Source: an uncultured Nitriliruptoraceae bacterium
Lineage (GTDB): Bacteria; Actinomycetota; Nitriliruptoria; Nitriliruptorales; Nitriliruptoraceae
Direction of reading: 5' to 3'
DNA: 61,450 nt
Assembly (NCBI GenBank): GCA_913060655.1
Contig: CAJXTG010000007.1
Coordinates: 1-61,450 of the forward strand
Shown here: positions 25,765-34,850 of the stretch, piece by piece
How positions within the stretch are numbered: position 1 is the first letter of the stretch
Layout: the number at the start of each line of letters is the position of its first letter
Program-made: the position numbers and the translations under genes
Notes under the pieces: model-generated
What the model saw: only the letters and a program-made list of their open reading frames with translations
Told to the model about the DNA's origin: nothing
The model's database searches: none

Positions 25765-26468
25765 TGGCCCCCCGCACCGCGTCCGACGCCGTCGCCGCGA
25801 CCGTCGACGTCCTCGACGTCGCCGGGAAGAAGGTCGGCAGCGTCGACCTGCCCGCCGAGTGGTTCGGCGGCGAGGTCAACATCCCCGTCATGCACCAGGT
25901 CGTCACCGCCCAGCTCGCGGCGGCCCGTCAGGGCACCCACAGCACCCGCACCCGCGGCGAGGTCCGCGGTGGCGGGGCGAAGCCGTGGAAGCAGAAGGGC
26001 ACCGGCCGCGCCCGCCAGGGCTCGACCCGCTCGCCCCAGTGGGTCGGCGGTGGCGTCGCCCACGGCCGCACCCCCAGCGACTGGTCGCAGCGCGTCAACC
26101 GCAAGATGCGCCGCAGCGCGCTCCGCTCGGCCCTCGCCGACCGGCTGGCCGGCGGCAACGTCGTCGTCGTCGACCGCTTCGCCTTCGACGCGCCCCGCAC
26201 CAAGGACGCCGTCGCCGCGCTCACCGCGCTCGAGGCCGGCCCGAAGGTGCTGCTCGTCCTCGCCGACTTCGACGAGGCGGCCGTGCTGTCGGTGCGCAAC
26301 CTCGGCGACGTGCACACCGTGCTCGTCGACCAGCTCAACACCCACGACGTGCTGATCAGCGACACCGTCGTCATCGAGGAGGCCGCCGTCGCCCTCATCG
26401 GCACCGGCGTGCGCAGCGGTGACGCCGACGTCGAGACGGTCACCGCCGGGCAGGAGGACGGACAGTGA
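25764..26468 (+). CDS. rplD: 50S ribosomal protein L4
   Basis: 234 residues. The extended-loop motif TRTRGEVRGGGAKPWKQKGTG and ARQGSTRSPQWVGGGVAHGRTP are clear, followed by VNRKMRRSALRSALADRL and a C-terminal NLGDVHTVLVDQLNTHDVL. L4 lines the exit tunnel; in E. coli it also represses the S10 operon, but no such leader was identified here. It overlaps rplC by one nucleotide and rplW by four. Confidence 0.96.
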   Translation: MAPRTASDAVAATVDVLDVAGKKVGSVDLPAEWFGGEVNIPVMHQVVTAQLAAARQGTHSTRTRGEVRGGGAKPWKQKGTGRARQGSTRSPQWVGGGVAHGRTPSDWSQRVNRKMRRSALRSALADRLAGGNVVVVDRFAFDAPRTKDAVAALTALEAGPKVLLVLADFDEAAVLSVRNLGDVHTVLVDQLNTHDVLISDTVVIEEAAVALIGTGVRSGDADVETVTAGQEDGQ

Positions 26469-26755
26469 AGGACATCCACGACGTCATCGTCCGGCCCGTC
26501 ATCTCGGAGAAGTCCTACGAGATGCTCGACGACAACAAGTACACGTTCATCGTCGACCGGAACGCCAACAAGACGCACATCAAGCAGGCCGTCGAGCAGA
26601 TCTTCGACGTCAAGGTGGTGGGCGTCAACACGCTGAACCGTCGCGGCAAGGTGAAGCGGCGCGGCCTCGTCGTCGGGAAGCGCCCCGACACGAAGCGCGC
26701 GATCGTCACCGTCGCCGAGGGCGACCGCATCGAGCTGTTCGACGCCGGGCTCTGA
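26465..26755 (+). CDS. rplW: 50S ribosomal protein L23
   Basis: 96 residues. DVIVRPVISEKSYEML, NKYTFIVDRNANKTHIKQAVEQIF and KRAIVTVAEGDRIELF are typical. L23 surrounds the tunnel exit and docks trigger factor and SRP. GTG 26465 overlaps the rplD TGA and follows GGAGGAC. Confidence 0.96.
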   Translation: MKDIHDVIVRPVISEKSYEMLDDNKYTFIVDRNANKTHIKQAVEQIFDVKVVGVNTLNRRGKVKRRGLVVGKRPDTKRAIVTVAEGDRIELFDAGL

Positions 26756-26775
26756 GCCGGCCGGAGACGTAGACC

Positions 26776-27609
26776 ATGGGTATCCGCAAGTACAAGCCGA
26801 CCACGCCCTCGCGGCGCGGTGCGTCGGTGAGCGACTTCGCGACGGTGACGCGTGCGCGTCCCGAGAAGTCGCTGCTGGCCCCGCACCGCTTCCAGGCCGG
26901 TCGCAACACCTACGGGCGCATCACCAGCCGTCACCGCGGCGGGCAGCACAAGCGTCGCTACCGGCTCATCGACTTCCGGCGCGACAAGGACGGCGTGCCC
27001 GCCACCGTCGCGGCCGTCGAGTACGACCCGAACCGCAGCTCGCGCATCGCCCTGCTCCACTACCACGACGGCGAGAAGCGCTACATCCTCGCGCCCCGCA
27101 ACCTGCAGGTCGGGCAGCTCGTCGAGTCCGGGCCGAAGGCCGACATCAAGGTCGGCAACGCCCTGCCGCTCGCCAACATCCCCGTCGGGACCGTCGTCCA
27201 CGCCGTCGAGCTGCGGCCCGGCGGCGGCGCGAAGATGGGCCGCTCCGCCGGGACCGCCATCCAGCTGCTCGCCAAGGAGGGCGCGACCGCCGCGCTGCGG
27301 CTGCCCTCCGGGGAGATCCGGCTCGTCGACGCGCGCTGCCGCGCGTCCGTCGGCGCGGTCGGCAACGAGGACCACGAGCTGATCAAGCTCGGCAAGGCCG
27401 GCCGGACCCGCTGGAAGGGTCGCCGTCCGCAGTCCCGCGGTGTCGTCATGAACCCGATCGACCACCCGCTCGGTGGTGGTGAGGGTCGCTCGTCCGGCGG
27501 GCGCCACCCGGTCGACCCCTGGGGCAACCCGGAGCGCCGGACCCGCAGCAAGAAGAAGGCCTCGAACCGCGCGATCATCCGTCGTCGCGGCCGCAACCGG
27601 AGTCGCTGA
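26776..27609 (+). CDS. rplB: 50S ribosomal protein L2
   Basis: 277 residues. It starts [20 protein letters not shown], with [53 protein letters not shown] and the [21 protein letters not shown] loop whose histidine is important for peptidyl transfer. It is needed for subunit association. The Lys/Arg-rich end ([21 protein letters not shown]) is typical. Confidence 0.97.
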   Translation: MGIRKYKPTTPSRRGASVSDFATVTRARPEKSLLAPHRFQAGRNTYGRITSRHRGGQHKRRYRLIDFRRDKDGVPATVAAVEYDPNRSSRIALLHYHDGEKRYILAPRNLQVGQLVESGPKADIKVGNALPLANIPVGTVVHAVELRPGGGAKMGRSAGTAIQLLAKEGATAALRLPSGEIRLVDARCRASVGAVGNEDHELIKLGKAGRTRWKGRRPQSRGVVMNPIDHPLGGGEGRSSGGRHPVDPWGNPERRTRSKKKASNRAIIRRRGRNRSR

Positions 27610-27611
27610 CC

Positions 27612-27899
27612 ATGCCACGCAGCCTCAAGAAGGGTCCGTTCGTCGACGACCATCTGATGAAGAAGGTCGACGAGCAGAACGCCAAGGGCGACAAGAAGGT
27701 CATCCGCACCTGGTCGCGCCGCTCGACGATCTTCCCGGAGATGGTCGGCCACACGATCGCCGTCCACGACGGGCGCCAGCACGTGCCCGTGTTCATCTCC
27801 GAGTCGATGGTCGGGCACAAGCTCGGCGAGTTCGCCCCGACGCGCGCCATCAAGTGGGGCGGCGCCGGTGAGAAGCAGTCGCAGAAGGGTCGCCGATGA
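27612..27899 (+). CDS. rpsS: 30S ribosomal protein S19
   Basis: 95 residues. [40 protein letters not shown] and [11 protein letters not shown] are diagnostic. S19 lies in the 30S head next to S13. It follows rplB by two nucleotides, and its TGA overlaps the ATG of rplV. Confidence 0.97.
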   Translation: MPRSLKKGPFVDDHLMKKVDEQNAKGDKKVIRTWSRRSTIFPEMVGHTIAVHDGRQHVPVFISESMVGHKLGEFAPTRAIKWGGAGEKQSQKGRR

Positions 27900-28252
27900 C
27901 CACCGGGACGAAGGAGACGCGCGCCACCGCGAAGTACGTGCGGGTCAGCGCGTCCAAGGTTCGCCAGCTCATGCCGCTGATCGTCGGGCGCACCGTGCCC
28001 GAGGCGGTCACCGTGCTGCGCTTCGCCGACAAGGGCGCCGCCGAGCCGCTGCGCAAGGTGCTCGAGTCCGCCGCGGCGAACGCCGAGAACAACGACGGCT
28101 ACGACCCCGACGAGCTCGTCGTCGCCCGCGCCTGGGCCGACGAGGGTCCGACGATGCGCCGGTTCCAGCCGCGCGCCCAGGGTCGCGCCTACCGCATCCG
28201 CAAGCGCACGAGCCACATCACGGTCGTCGTCACCCCGGCCGAGGAGGACTGA
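27896..28252 (+). CDS. rplV: 50S ribosomal protein L22
   Basis: 118 residues. [20 protein letters not shown] opens the globular domain. The beta-hairpin that lines the exit tunnel is in the segment [20 protein letters not shown] followed by TSHITVVV. The ATG overlaps the rpsS stop. Macrolide-contacting hairpin residues are intact as far as can be judged. Confidence 0.97.
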   Translation: MTTGTKETRATAKYVRVSASKVRQLMPLIVGRTVPEAVTVLRFADKGAAEPLRKVLESAAANAENNDGYDPDELVVARAWADEGPTMRRFQPRAQGRAYRIRKRTSHITVVVTPAEED

Positions 28253-28253
28253 C

Positions 28254-29327
28254 ATGGGTCAGAAGGTCAACCCGTACGGGTTCCGCCTCGGCGTGACCAC
28301 GGACTGGAAGTCCAAGTGGATCGCGAACCGCAAGGACTACGCGCGGTTCCTCCACGAGGACGACCGGATCCGCGGCTACCTGCGCGAGCGGGTCCGTCAC
28401 GCCGGCGTCAGCCGCATCGAGATCACCCGCGACGGTGACAAGACCGACGTGGCCATGCACGCCGCGCGGCCGGGCATCGTCATCGGCCGCAAGGGCTCCG
28501 AGGCGGAGGCGATCCGCGACAGCCTCGAGAAGCTCGTCGGCCGCAAGGTCAAGCTCAACATCCTCGAGATCAAGAACCCCGACCTCGACGCCCAGGTCGT
28601 CGCGTTCAACGTCGCCGAGCAGCTGCGCGGCCGCGTGTCGTTCCGCCGTGCCATGCGCCGGGCCGTCCAGTCCGCGCAGAAGGCCGGCGCGAAGGGCATC
28701 CGCATCCAGGTCGGTGGCCGCCTCGGTGGCGCCGAGATGAGCCGCACCGAGTGGTACCGCGAGGGCCGCGTCCCGCTGCACACGCTGCGGGCGAAGGTCG
28801 ACTACGGCTTCGACGAGGCGCGCACCACCTACGGCCGCATCGGCGTGAAGGTGTGGGTCTACACCGGCGACGTCATCGGCTCCGGTGAGGAGGCCGAGGC
28901 GCAGCGCGCCATGGACCGCGCGAAGGCGCTGGCCGAGGGCCGCACCGTCGACGACCGTCCGCGCCGCAAGGCGACCCGCAAGGCCGCCAGCGTCGCGAAG
29001 AAGGTCACCGGCGTCGGCGCCCCGCGTCCCGCCGCCCCCGCCGAGGCCCCCGCGGCCGACGGTGCCGAGGCGCCCGCCGCTGACGCCCCGGCTGCGGAGG
29101 CCCCGGCTGCGGAGACGCCGACCGCGGAGGCCCAGGCTCCTGAGGCGCAGGCCCCTGAGGTTCAGGCCCCCGAGGCCGAGGCTCCTGCGGCGCCGGCCGC
29201 CGAGGCCGTCACCGAGGCGCCGGCCGAGGAGGCTCCCGCTGCGGAGGCCCCGGCCGCCGAGGAGGCACCGGCCGCCGAGACCCCGGCCGCCGAGGCCGAG
29301 GCCGAGGACAAGGGGGGTGACGCCTGA
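28254..29327 (+). CDS. rpsC: 30S ribosomal protein S3 with long acidic tail
   Basis: 357 residues against about 210-280 in most bacteria. Residues 1-215 are normal: [20 protein letters not shown], the KH domain with [12 protein letters not shown], and the C-terminal domain ending VWVYTGD (200-206). After a short basic linker (RPRRKATRK, ~236-244) comes a tail of about 100 residues made of Ala, Pro and Glu ([15 protein letters not shown] and similar). S3 binds mRNA at the entry channel; an acidic disordered tail there is unusual. One reading frame with no sign of frameshift. GAGGAG precedes ATG 28254. Confidence 0.96.
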   Translation: MGQKVNPYGFRLGVTTDWKSKWIANRKDYARFLHEDDRIRGYLRERVRHAGVSRIEITRDGDKTDVAMHAARPGIVIGRKGSEAEAIRDSLEKLVGRKVKLNILEIKNPDLDAQVVAFNVAEQLRGRVSFRRAMRRAVQSAQKAGAKGIRIQVGGRLGGAEMSRTEWYREGRVPLHTLRAKVDYGFDEARTTYGRIGVKVWVYTGDVIGSGEEAEAQRAMDRAKALAEGRTVDDRPRRKATRKAASVAKKVTGVGAPRPAAPAEAPAADGAEAPAADAPAAEAPAAETPTAEAQAPEAQAPEVQAPEAEAPAAPAAEAVTEAPAEEAPAAEAPAAEEAPAAETPAAEAEAEDKGGDA

Positions 29328-29743
29328 TGCTCGCCCCCAAGCGTGTCCGCCACCGCAAGCAGCACCGTCCGCGCCCGCTCAAGGGGCTGTCGACGGGCCA
29401 CACCGACGTGTACGTCGGCGACTTCGGCCTGATGGCGACGACCCCCGGCTGGATCACCGCCCGGCAGATCGAGGCGGCCCGTATCGCCATGACGCGTGCG
29501 ATCAAGCGTGGCGGGAAGGTCCGCATCACGATCTTCCCGGACCGTTCGATCACCCGCAAGCCGCTCGAGACCCGCATGGGGTCCGGGAAGGGCAGCCCCG
29601 ACCACTGGGTCGCGCCGGTCAAGCCCGGCCGCATCATGTTCGAGCTCGGCGGGGTGTCCGAGGAGCTCGCCCGTGAGGCGATGCGCAAGGCCGCGCACAA
29701 GCTGCCGGTCCAGACCAAGTTCATCACCCGTGAGGAGGCGTGA
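29327..29743 (+). CDS. rplP: 50S ribosomal protein L16
   Basis: 138 residues. [14 protein letters not shown] start, [44 protein letters not shown] and [16 protein letters not shown] are diagnostic. L16 positions A-site tRNA on the 50S subunit. The ATG shares one nucleotide with the rpsC stop (TGATG). Confidence 0.97.
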   Translation: MLAPKRVRHRKQHRPRPLKGLSTGHTDVYVGDFGLMATTPGWITARQIEAARIAMTRAIKRGGKVRITIFPDRSITRKPLETRMGSGKGSPDHWVAPVKPGRIMFELGGVSEELAREAMRKAAHKLPVQTKFITREEA

Positions 29744-29745
29744 GC

Positions 29746-29961
29746 ATGACGGCCGCCGAACTCCGTGAGCTCCCCGACGACGAGCTCCGCCAGCGCTACA
29801 CCGAGGGCAAGGAGGAGCTGTTCAACCTCCGCTTCCAGGTGGTGACCGGGCAGCTCGACGACCCCCGTCAGCTGAGCAGGGTGCGCCGCGACATCGCGCG
29901 CGTGCTGACCGTGATGCGCGAGCGCGAGATCGCCGCCGCGCGCGGGAAGGTTGGAGCATGA
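29746..29961 (+). CDS. rpmC: 50S ribosomal protein L29
   Basis: 71 residues forming two helices: [27 protein letters not shown] and [21 protein letters not shown]29 sits at the tunnel exit near L23. GAGGAGG at 29732-29738 gives proper spacing to ATG 29746; GTG 29740 would be too close. Its TGA overlaps the rpsQ ATG. Confidence 0.95.
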   Translation: MTAAELRELPDDELRQRYTEGKEELFNLRFQVVTGQLDDPRQLSRVRRDIARVLTVMREREIAAARGKVGA

Positions 29962-30221
29962 GCGAGCAGACCCGCAACGACCGCAAGGTCCGGCAGGGCG
30001 TCGTCGTCTCCGACGTCCAGGACCGCACCATCGTGGTGCGCGTCCAGCGGACCACCACCCACCCGCTCTACAACAAGACCGTGCGGGTCTCGAAGAAGTA
30101 CCACGTCCACGACGAGGCGAACGACGCCAAGGTCGGGGACACGGTGCGCATCGTCGAGACCCGTCCGCTGTCCAAGCTGAAGCGCTGGCGCCTCGACGAG
30201 GTCGTCGAACGCGCCAAGTGA
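29958..30221 (+). CDS. rpsQ: 30S ribosomal protein S17
   Basis: 87 residues. It has [21 protein letters not shown], the loop [19 protein letters not shown], and [21 protein letters not shown] primary 16S rRNA binder. The ATG overlaps the rpmC stop by 4 nt. The 34-nt gap to rplN includes GCACCACC, a word common to many spacers in this locus. Confidence 0.96.
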   Translation: MSEQTRNDRKVRQGVVVSDVQDRTIVVRVQRTTTHPLYNKTVRVSKKYHVHDEANDAKVGDTVRIVETRPLSKLKRWRLDEVVERAK

Positions 30222-30255
30222 CCGTCGCACCACCGGCTCGACCAGAGAGAGAACG

Positions 30256-30624
30256 ATGATCCAGACCGAATCGCGACTCGGGGTCGCGGACAACTCGGGC
30301 GCCCGCGAGGTGCTCGTCATCCGCGTGCTCGGCGGGTCCAACCGTCGCTACGCGTCGGTCGGTGACGTGTTCATCGGCACCGTCAAGCAGGCGATCCCCC
30401 AGGCGAACGTGAAGCGTGGGGAGGTCGTGCGCTGCGTGGTCGTGCGCACCCGCAAGGAGCAGCGCCGTCCCGACGGGTCCTACATCCGCTTCGACGACAA
30501 CGCGTGCGTCATCATCCGCCCCGACGGCACCCCGCGCGGCACCCGCATCTTCGGGCCCGTCGCGCGCGAGCTGCGGGACCAGAAGTTCATGCGGATCATC
30601 TCGCTCGCCCCGGAGGTGCTGTGA
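30256..30624 (+). CDS. rplN: 50S ribosomal protein L14
   Basis: 122 residues, the exact family length. [20 protein letters not shown] start, [32 protein letters not shown] and [28 protein letters not shown] end. It forms intersubunit bridges. One-nucleotide overlap with rplX (TGATG). Confidence 0.97.
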   Translation: MIQTESRLGVADNSGAREVLVIRVLGGSNRRYASVGDVFIGTVKQAIPQANVKRGEVVRCVVVRTRKEQRRPDGSYIRFDDNACVIIRPDGTPRGTRIFGPVARELRDQKFMRIISLAPEVL

Positions 30625-30950
30625 TGGAGCGCATCCGCAAGGACGACCAGGTCAAGGTCATCGCCGGCAAGGACGCCGGCAAGGTCGGACGTGTCGTGCA
30701 GGTCCTGCGCGAGCGCGACCGGGTGATGATCGAGGGCGTCAACTACGTCAAGAAGCACCAGCGGGTGCAGACGCAGTCCGGCACGACCGAGGGCGGCATC
30801 ATCGAGACGGAGGCGAGCGTGCACGTGTCCAACGTGATGCCCGTCTGCCCGTCGTGCGGCGAGGCCACCCGTGTCGGCTACGTCTACGAGACCGAGGGTG
30901 ACCGTCGCAGCAAGGCCCGCAGCTGCCGCCGCTGCCAGGGCACGTTCTGA
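30624..30950 (+). CDS. rplX: 50S ribosomal protein L24
   Basis: 108 residues. The KOW motif is in [22 protein letters not shown], followed by [15 protein letters not shown]. The end carries a zinc-ribbon-like [12 protein letters not shown]...CRRCQGTF. L24 starts 50S assembly. The two CxxC pairs suggest zinc binding, as in several bacterial L24 proteins. Confidence 0.96.
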   Translation: MERIRKDDQVKVIAGKDAGKVGRVVQVLRERDRVMIEGVNYVKKHQRVQTQSGTTEGGIIETEASVHVSNVMPVCPSCGEATRVGYVYETEGDRRSKARSCRRCQGTF

Positions 30951-31002
30951 CCCGCAGCACCGGACCCGCCACCGCACCGCACCCCGTGAGGAACGAGCAG
31001 CC

Positions 31003-31575
31003 ATGAGCACCACGACCACCGCGCGCCTGCCGCGCCTGAAGCAGCGCTACCGCGACGAGATCGCGGCGGCCCTGCGCACCCAGCTGGAGCTGGGCAACGC
31101 CATGCAGATCCCGCGGCTCGAGAAGATCGTCGTCAACGTCGGGCTCGGCGAGGCGATCAACGACTCGAAGGCGCTGGACGGGGCGATGGCGGACCTCGCC
31201 GCGATCACCGGGCAGAAGCCGCGCATCAACCGCGCCCGCAAGTCCATCGCCGCGTTCAAGCTGCGCGAGGGCATGCCGATCGGGCTGAAGGTGACGCTGC
31301 GTGGCGACCGGATGTGGGAGTTCTTCGACCGGCTCATCACGATCGCGCTGCCGCGCACGCGTGACTTCCGCGGCATGAACCCGCGCTCGTTCGACGGCAA
31401 CGGCAACTACACGTTCGGGCTCACCGAGCAGCTCGTCTTCCCCGAGGTCGCCTACGACACGGTCGACAAGGTCCGCGGGATGGACGTGACGATCGTGACC
31501 ACGACCAGCGAGGACGCCCACGCCCGCGCGCTGCTGGACGCGTTCGGGTTCCCCTTCGTGCGTGAGGAGGCCTGA
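31003..31575 (+). CDS. rplE: 50S ribosomal protein L5
   Basis: 190 residues. [13 protein letters not shown], the [16 protein letters not shown] core, [21 protein letters not shown] and [21 protein letters not shown] are diagnostic. L5 binds 5S rRNA. GTGAGGAACGAG precedes ATG 31003. It follows a 52-nt C-rich spacer. Confidence 0.97.
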   Translation: MSTTTTARLPRLKQRYRDEIAAALRTQLELGNAMQIPRLEKIVVNVGLGEAINDSKALDGAMADLAAITGQKPRINRARKSIAAFKLREGMPIGLKVTLRGDRMWEFFDRLITIALPRTRDFRGMNPRSFDGNGNYTFGLTEQLVFPEVAYDTVDKVRGMDVTIVTTTSEDAHARALLDAFGFPFVREEA

Positions 31576-31576
31576 G

Positions 31577-31762
31577 ATGGCCAAGAAGTCGAAGATCGCC
31601 GCGACGAAGCGTGGCGCCAAGTTCAAGGTCCAGGAGTACACGCGCTGCGAGCGCTGCGGCCGGCCCCGTGCCGTCTACGCGCGCTTCAAGCTGTGCCGCA
31701 TCTGCTTCCGCGAGATGGCCCACGCCGGCGAGCTGCCCGGCGTCACCAAGGCCAGCTGGTAA
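31577..31762 (+). CDS. rpsN: 30S ribosomal protein S14, zinc type
   Basis: 61 residues, the short type Z S14. The zinc site is CERCGRPR and LCRICFRE. It starts [13 protein letters not shown] and ends GVTKASW as in other Gram-positive S14. No zinc-independent copy is in the window. GGAGG and a one-base gap couple it to rplE. The spacer behind it (31763-31861) is C-rich and contains the 13-mer GCACCACCCGACC at 31770-31782. Confidence 0.96.
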   Translation: MAKKSKIAATKRGAKFKVQEYTRCERCGRPRAVYARFKLCRICFREMAHAGELPGVTKASW

Positions 31763-31861
31763 CCGACCGGCACCACCCGACCGACCACCACCGGACCACC
31801 ACCACCGGACCACGAAGGGAAGTACGGGGCAGGTCCCCGCAACCCCGATGGAGCGACACCG

Positions 31862-32260
31862 ATGACCATGACCGACCCCGTCGCCGACATGCTGACGCGT
31901 GTCCGCAACGCCTCGCTCGCGCACCACGAGTCGACCGCGATGCCGTCCTCGAAGATCAAGGTGAACCTCGCCAAGGTCCTCGAGCAGGAGGGCTACATCT
32001 CGGGCTACTCGGTCGAGCAGACCGAGCCGCAGCCGACGCTGACGATCCAGCTGAAGTACGGGCCGAACCGTGAGCGCGTCATCACCGGGCTGCGCCGCAT
32101 CTCCAAGCCCGGCCTGCGCGTCTACGTCAAGCGCACCGAGATCCCCCGGGTGCTCGGCGGGCTCGGCGTCGCCATCCTCTCGACGAACGAGGGGCTCGTG
32201 ACCGACCGTTCGGCCCGCAGCCGTGGGCTCGGTGGCGAGATCCTCGCCTACGTCTGGTGA
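31862..32260 (+). CDS. rpsH: 30S ribosomal protein S8
   Basis: 132 residues. [39 protein letters not shown], and the C-terminal [20 protein letters not shown] with GGEILAYVW end. S8 is a primary 16S binder and represses the spc operon in E. coli. Two in-frame ATGs (31862, 31868); GGAG at 31850-31853 is better placed for the first. Confidence 0.96.
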   Translation: MTMTDPVADMLTRVRNASLAHHESTAMPSSKIKVNLAKVLEQEGYISGYSVEQTEPQPTLTIQLKYGPNRERVITGLRRISKPGLRVYVKRTEIPRVLGGLGVAILSTNEGLVTDRSARSRGLGGEILAYVW

Positions 32261-32274
32261 GCTGAGGAGCCGAC

Positions 32275-32814
32275 ATGTCACGCATCGGAAAGAACCCCGT
32301 CCCGGTCCCCGCGGGCGTCGAGGCCGTCGTCGACGGCCTGCACGTCCGTGTCACCGGGCCGAAGGGCGAGCTCGAGGCCACCATGCCCGTCGGCGTCGCC
32401 ATCCGCAGCGCGGACGGTGAGGTCGTCGTCGAGCGCGACGGCGACTCGCCGAAGGAGCGGTCCCGCCACGGCCTCGTCCGCTCGCTCATCGCCAACATGG
32501 TCACCGGCGTCACCGACGGCTACACGATCGCGCTGGAGATGGTCGGCGTCGGCTACCGCGCGGCGCTGAAGGGCAAGGACGTGGAGCTGCAGGTCGGCTT
32601 CTCCCACCCCGTGCTCATCGAGGCGCCCGAGGGCATCACCTTCGAGGTGCCCGCCCCCACGCGCATCGTCGTGTCCGGCATCGACAAGCAGGCCGTCGGC
32701 CAGGTCGCCGCCGACATCCGCCGGGTGCGCCCGCCCGAGCCGTACAAGGGCAAGGGCATCCGCTACGAGGGCGAGGTCGTCCGCCGCAAGGCCGGTAAGG
32801 CCGCGGGCCGCTGA
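32275..32814 (+). CDS. rplF: 50S ribosomal protein L6
   Basis: 179 residues with the duplicated L6 fold. [16 protein letters not shown] start, [31 protein letters not shown] and the C-terminal [19 protein letters not shown] with VRRKAGK. It lies near the sarcin-ricin loop. GAGGAG precedes ATG 32275. Confidence 0.97.
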   Translation: MSRIGKNPVPVPAGVEAVVDGLHVRVTGPKGELEATMPVGVAIRSADGEVVVERDGDSPKERSRHGLVRSLIANMVTGVTDGYTIALEMVGVGYRAALKGKDVELQVGFSHPVLIEAPEGITFEVPAPTRIVVSGIDKQAVGQVAADIRRVRPPEPYKGKGIRYEGEVVRRKAGKAAGR

Positions 32815-32836
32815 TCCGGCGACAGGAGACGAGACC

Positions 32837-33196
32837 GTGAACGACACGATGAGGAAGCGCGCCGCCCGGCGACGCCGGCACCTGCACGTCCGCAAGCGGA
32901 TCAGCGGGACCACGGCGCGGCCGCGGCTGTCCGTCTACCGCAGCAACAGCCACATCTACGCCCAGCTGATCGACGACACGAGCGGCCACACCGTCGCCGC
33001 CGCGTCGTCGCGTGAGCAGGGCGCGTCCGGCGACGGCGACAAGACCGCCGCCGCCCGCCGCGTCGGCACGCTCCTCGGGGAGCGGGCCAAGGCGGCCGGC
33101 GTCGACGCCTGCGTCTTCGACCGCGGCGGCAACCGGTACATGGGACGGATCGCGGCCCTCGCAGAGGGCGCCCGCGAAGCCGGCCTCGACTTCTGA
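32837..33196 (+). CDS. rplR: 50S ribosomal protein L18
   Basis: 119 residues. [23 protein letters not shown], then [23 protein letters not shown] and [27 protein letters not shown]. It binds 5S rRNA together with L5. The start is GTG 32837 after AGGAGA. Confidence 0.96.
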   Translation: MNDTMRKRAARRRRHLHVRKRISGTTARPRLSVYRSNSHIYAQLIDDTSGHTVAAASSREQGASGDGDKTAAARRVGTLLGERAKAAGVDACVFDRGGNRYMGRIAALAEGAREAGLDF

Positions 33197-33213
33197 CGGC
33201 CTGAGGAGCAGAG

Positions 33214-33831
33214 ATGCCAGCCAACCAGCGAACGGGAGCCCCCGGCGGACCGGGCGGTCCGGGCCGTGGACGCGGCCAGGGCGGCCGTGGCGGCCGCGGT
33301 GGCCGTGACGAGCCGCGCGGCGAGCAGTTCGACGAGCGCGTCGTCTCCATCAACCGCGTCTCGAAGGTCGTGAAGGGCGGACGCCGCTTCCAGTTCACGG
33401 CCCTCGTCGTCGTCGGCGACAACAAGGGACGCGTCGGCGTCGGCCTCGGCAAGGCCCGCGAGGTCCAGTCGGCGATCCAGAAGGGCGTCGAGGAGGCGAA
33501 GAAGGGCATGTTCCGCGTGGCGATGGTCGGCTCGACCATCACCCACCCGGTGCAGGGCCACGCCGGCGCGGGCCGCGTCATGCTCAAGCCCGCCGCCCCC
33601 GGGACCGGGGTCATCGCCGGCGGGCCGGTCCGCGCCGTCGTCGAGGCCGCCGGGATCTCCGACCTGCTCGCGAAGTCGCTGGGCACGTCGAACCCGATCA
33701 ACGTGGTGCAGGCGACCATCGCCGGGCTGCGCTCGATGCGCTCGCCGAAGCAGGTCGCCGACCTGCGCGGCAAGGCCGTCGAGCACGTCGCCCCCAAGGC
33801 GATGCTCGAGTCGATGGGAGGTGGCCGCTGA
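33214..33831 (+). CDS. rpsE: 30S ribosomal protein S5 with Gly/Arg-rich head
   Basis: 205 residues. The core starts near residue 40 ([20 protein letters not shown]), with [23 protein letters not shown], the [19 protein letters not shown] site and [15 protein letters not shown]. The first ~35 residues are an RG/GG-rich stretch ([14 protein letters not shown]) not found in standard S5. S5 works in decoding accuracy. GAGGAG precedes ATG 33214. One-nucleotide overlap with rpmD. Confidence 0.96.
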   Translation: MPANQRTGAPGGPGGPGRGRGQGGRGGRGGRDEPRGEQFDERVVSINRVSKVVKGGRRFQFTALVVVGDNKGRVGVGLGKAREVQSAIQKGVEEAKKGMFRVAMVGSTITHPVQGHAGAGRVMLKPAAPGTGVIAGGPVRAVVEAAGISDLLAKSLGTSNPINVVQATIAGLRSMRSPKQVADLRGKAVEHVAPKAMLESMGGGR

Positions 33832-34373
33832 TGGCGACGATGCTGCGCATCACCCAGGTCGGCTCGCCCATCGGCCGGACCGCGGACCAGCGCGCCACGG
33901 TGCGCTCCCTCGGGCTGCGCCGCATCCGCCACACCGTCATCCGGCCCGACCGGCCGGAGGTGCGCGGCATGCTGCGCAAGGTCGCCCACCTCGTGACCTT
34001 CGAGGAGATCGACGCGGCCGAGGCCGAGGCGCACGCCGCCGCGCAGGCGGGCGGGGCCGAGCGCACCGCGTCGACCGGACCGCGGGCGAAGCACCTCGCC
34101 CGCGCGACCGCCCGCAGCCGCCGCACCGCGGCCACCACTGCCCCGGCGCCCGCCGCCGGTGACGACGCGCCGGCCGACGACGAGCAGGCGACCGCGCCGG
34201 CCGCGAAGAAGACGGCTGCGAAGAAGACCGCCGCCAAGAAGGCGCCGGCCAAGAAGACGGCCGCCAAGAAGACCGCGGCCAAGAAGTCGACGGCCAAGAA
34301 GGCGCCGGCGAAGAAGACGGCCGCGAAGAAGACGGCGGCGAAGAAGACCGCGGCGAAGAAGTCGGAGGGCTGA
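33831..34373 (+). CDS. rpmD: 50S ribosomal protein L30 with histone-H1-like tail
   Basis: 180 residues; normal bacterial L30 has about 60. Residues 1-60 are a full L30: [21 protein letters not shown], then [30 protein letters not shown] linker (61-120) rich in Ala/Arg then Asp/Pro leads to residues 122-178, a run of AAKKT/APAKK pentad repeats like histone H1 or HU tails of actinobacteria. The frame is continuous from core to tail with no frameshift and the same base usage. The tail would be strongly basic and probably binds RNA or DNA. Confidence 0.95.
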   Translation: MATMLRITQVGSPIGRTADQRATVRSLGLRRIRHTVIRPDRPEVRGMLRKVAHLVTFEEIDAAEAEAHAAAQAGGAERTASTGPRAKHLARATARSRRTAATTAPAPAAGDDAPADDEQATAPAAKKTAAKKTAAKKAPAKKTAAKKTAAKKSTAKKAPAKKTAAKKTAAKKTAAKKSEG

Positions 34374-34374
34374 C

Positions 34375-34812
34375 GTGACGATCAAGCTCCACCACCTGAA
34401 GCCCGCCGAGGGCGCCTCGACCCGCAAGAAGCGGGTCGGTCGGGGTGACGCCGGCAAGGGCGGCAAGACCGCCGGCCGCGGCACCAAGGGCACCGGCGCC
34501 CGCGGCACCGTGCCCGCAGGGTTCGAGGGCGGCCAGATGCCCCTGATCCGCCGGCAGCCGAAGCGGCGCGGGTTCACCAACCCGAACAAGGTCGAGTTCG
34601 CCGTCGTCAACGTCGCCCGGCTCGAGGGCGCCTTCGAGGCCGGCGACGTCGTCACCCGCGACGTCCTCGTCCAGCGCGGCCTCGTCCACAAGAAGGGCCC
34701 CGTGAAGGTCCTCGGCCAGGGCGACCTGACCAAGGCCCTGACCGTCGACGTCGACGCCGTCAGCGCGGCCGCCCGCGAGAAGATCGAATCGGCCGGGGGC
34801 AGCGTCCGCTGA
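34375..34812 (+). CDS. rplO: 50S ribosomal protein L15
   Basis: 145 residues. [21 protein letters not shown], the Gly/Lys-rich [38 protein letters not shown] and [19 protein letters not shown] are typical. A late 50S assembly protein. The start is GTG 34375, two nucleotides after the rpmD stop. A TAGGTT box at 34818-34823 could be a weak -10 for secY. Confidence 0.96.
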   Translation: MTIKLHHLKPAEGASTRKKRVGRGDAGKGGKTAGRGTKGTGARGTVPAGFEGGQMPLIRRQPKRRGFTNPNKVEFAVVNVARLEGAFEAGDVVTRDVLVQRGLVHKKGPVKVLGQGDLTKALTVDVDAVSAAAREKIESAGGSVR

Positions 34813-34850
34813 GCCGGTAGGTTCGTCCACCACCACACGCCGAGGGACCC

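Noticed and set aside
34190-34373. The Lys/Ala-rich end of L30 as a separate nucleoid-protein gene or a frameshifted fusion
   Set aside because: The frame is continuous, no start codon with a ribosome site lies before the tail, and rplO follows normally.
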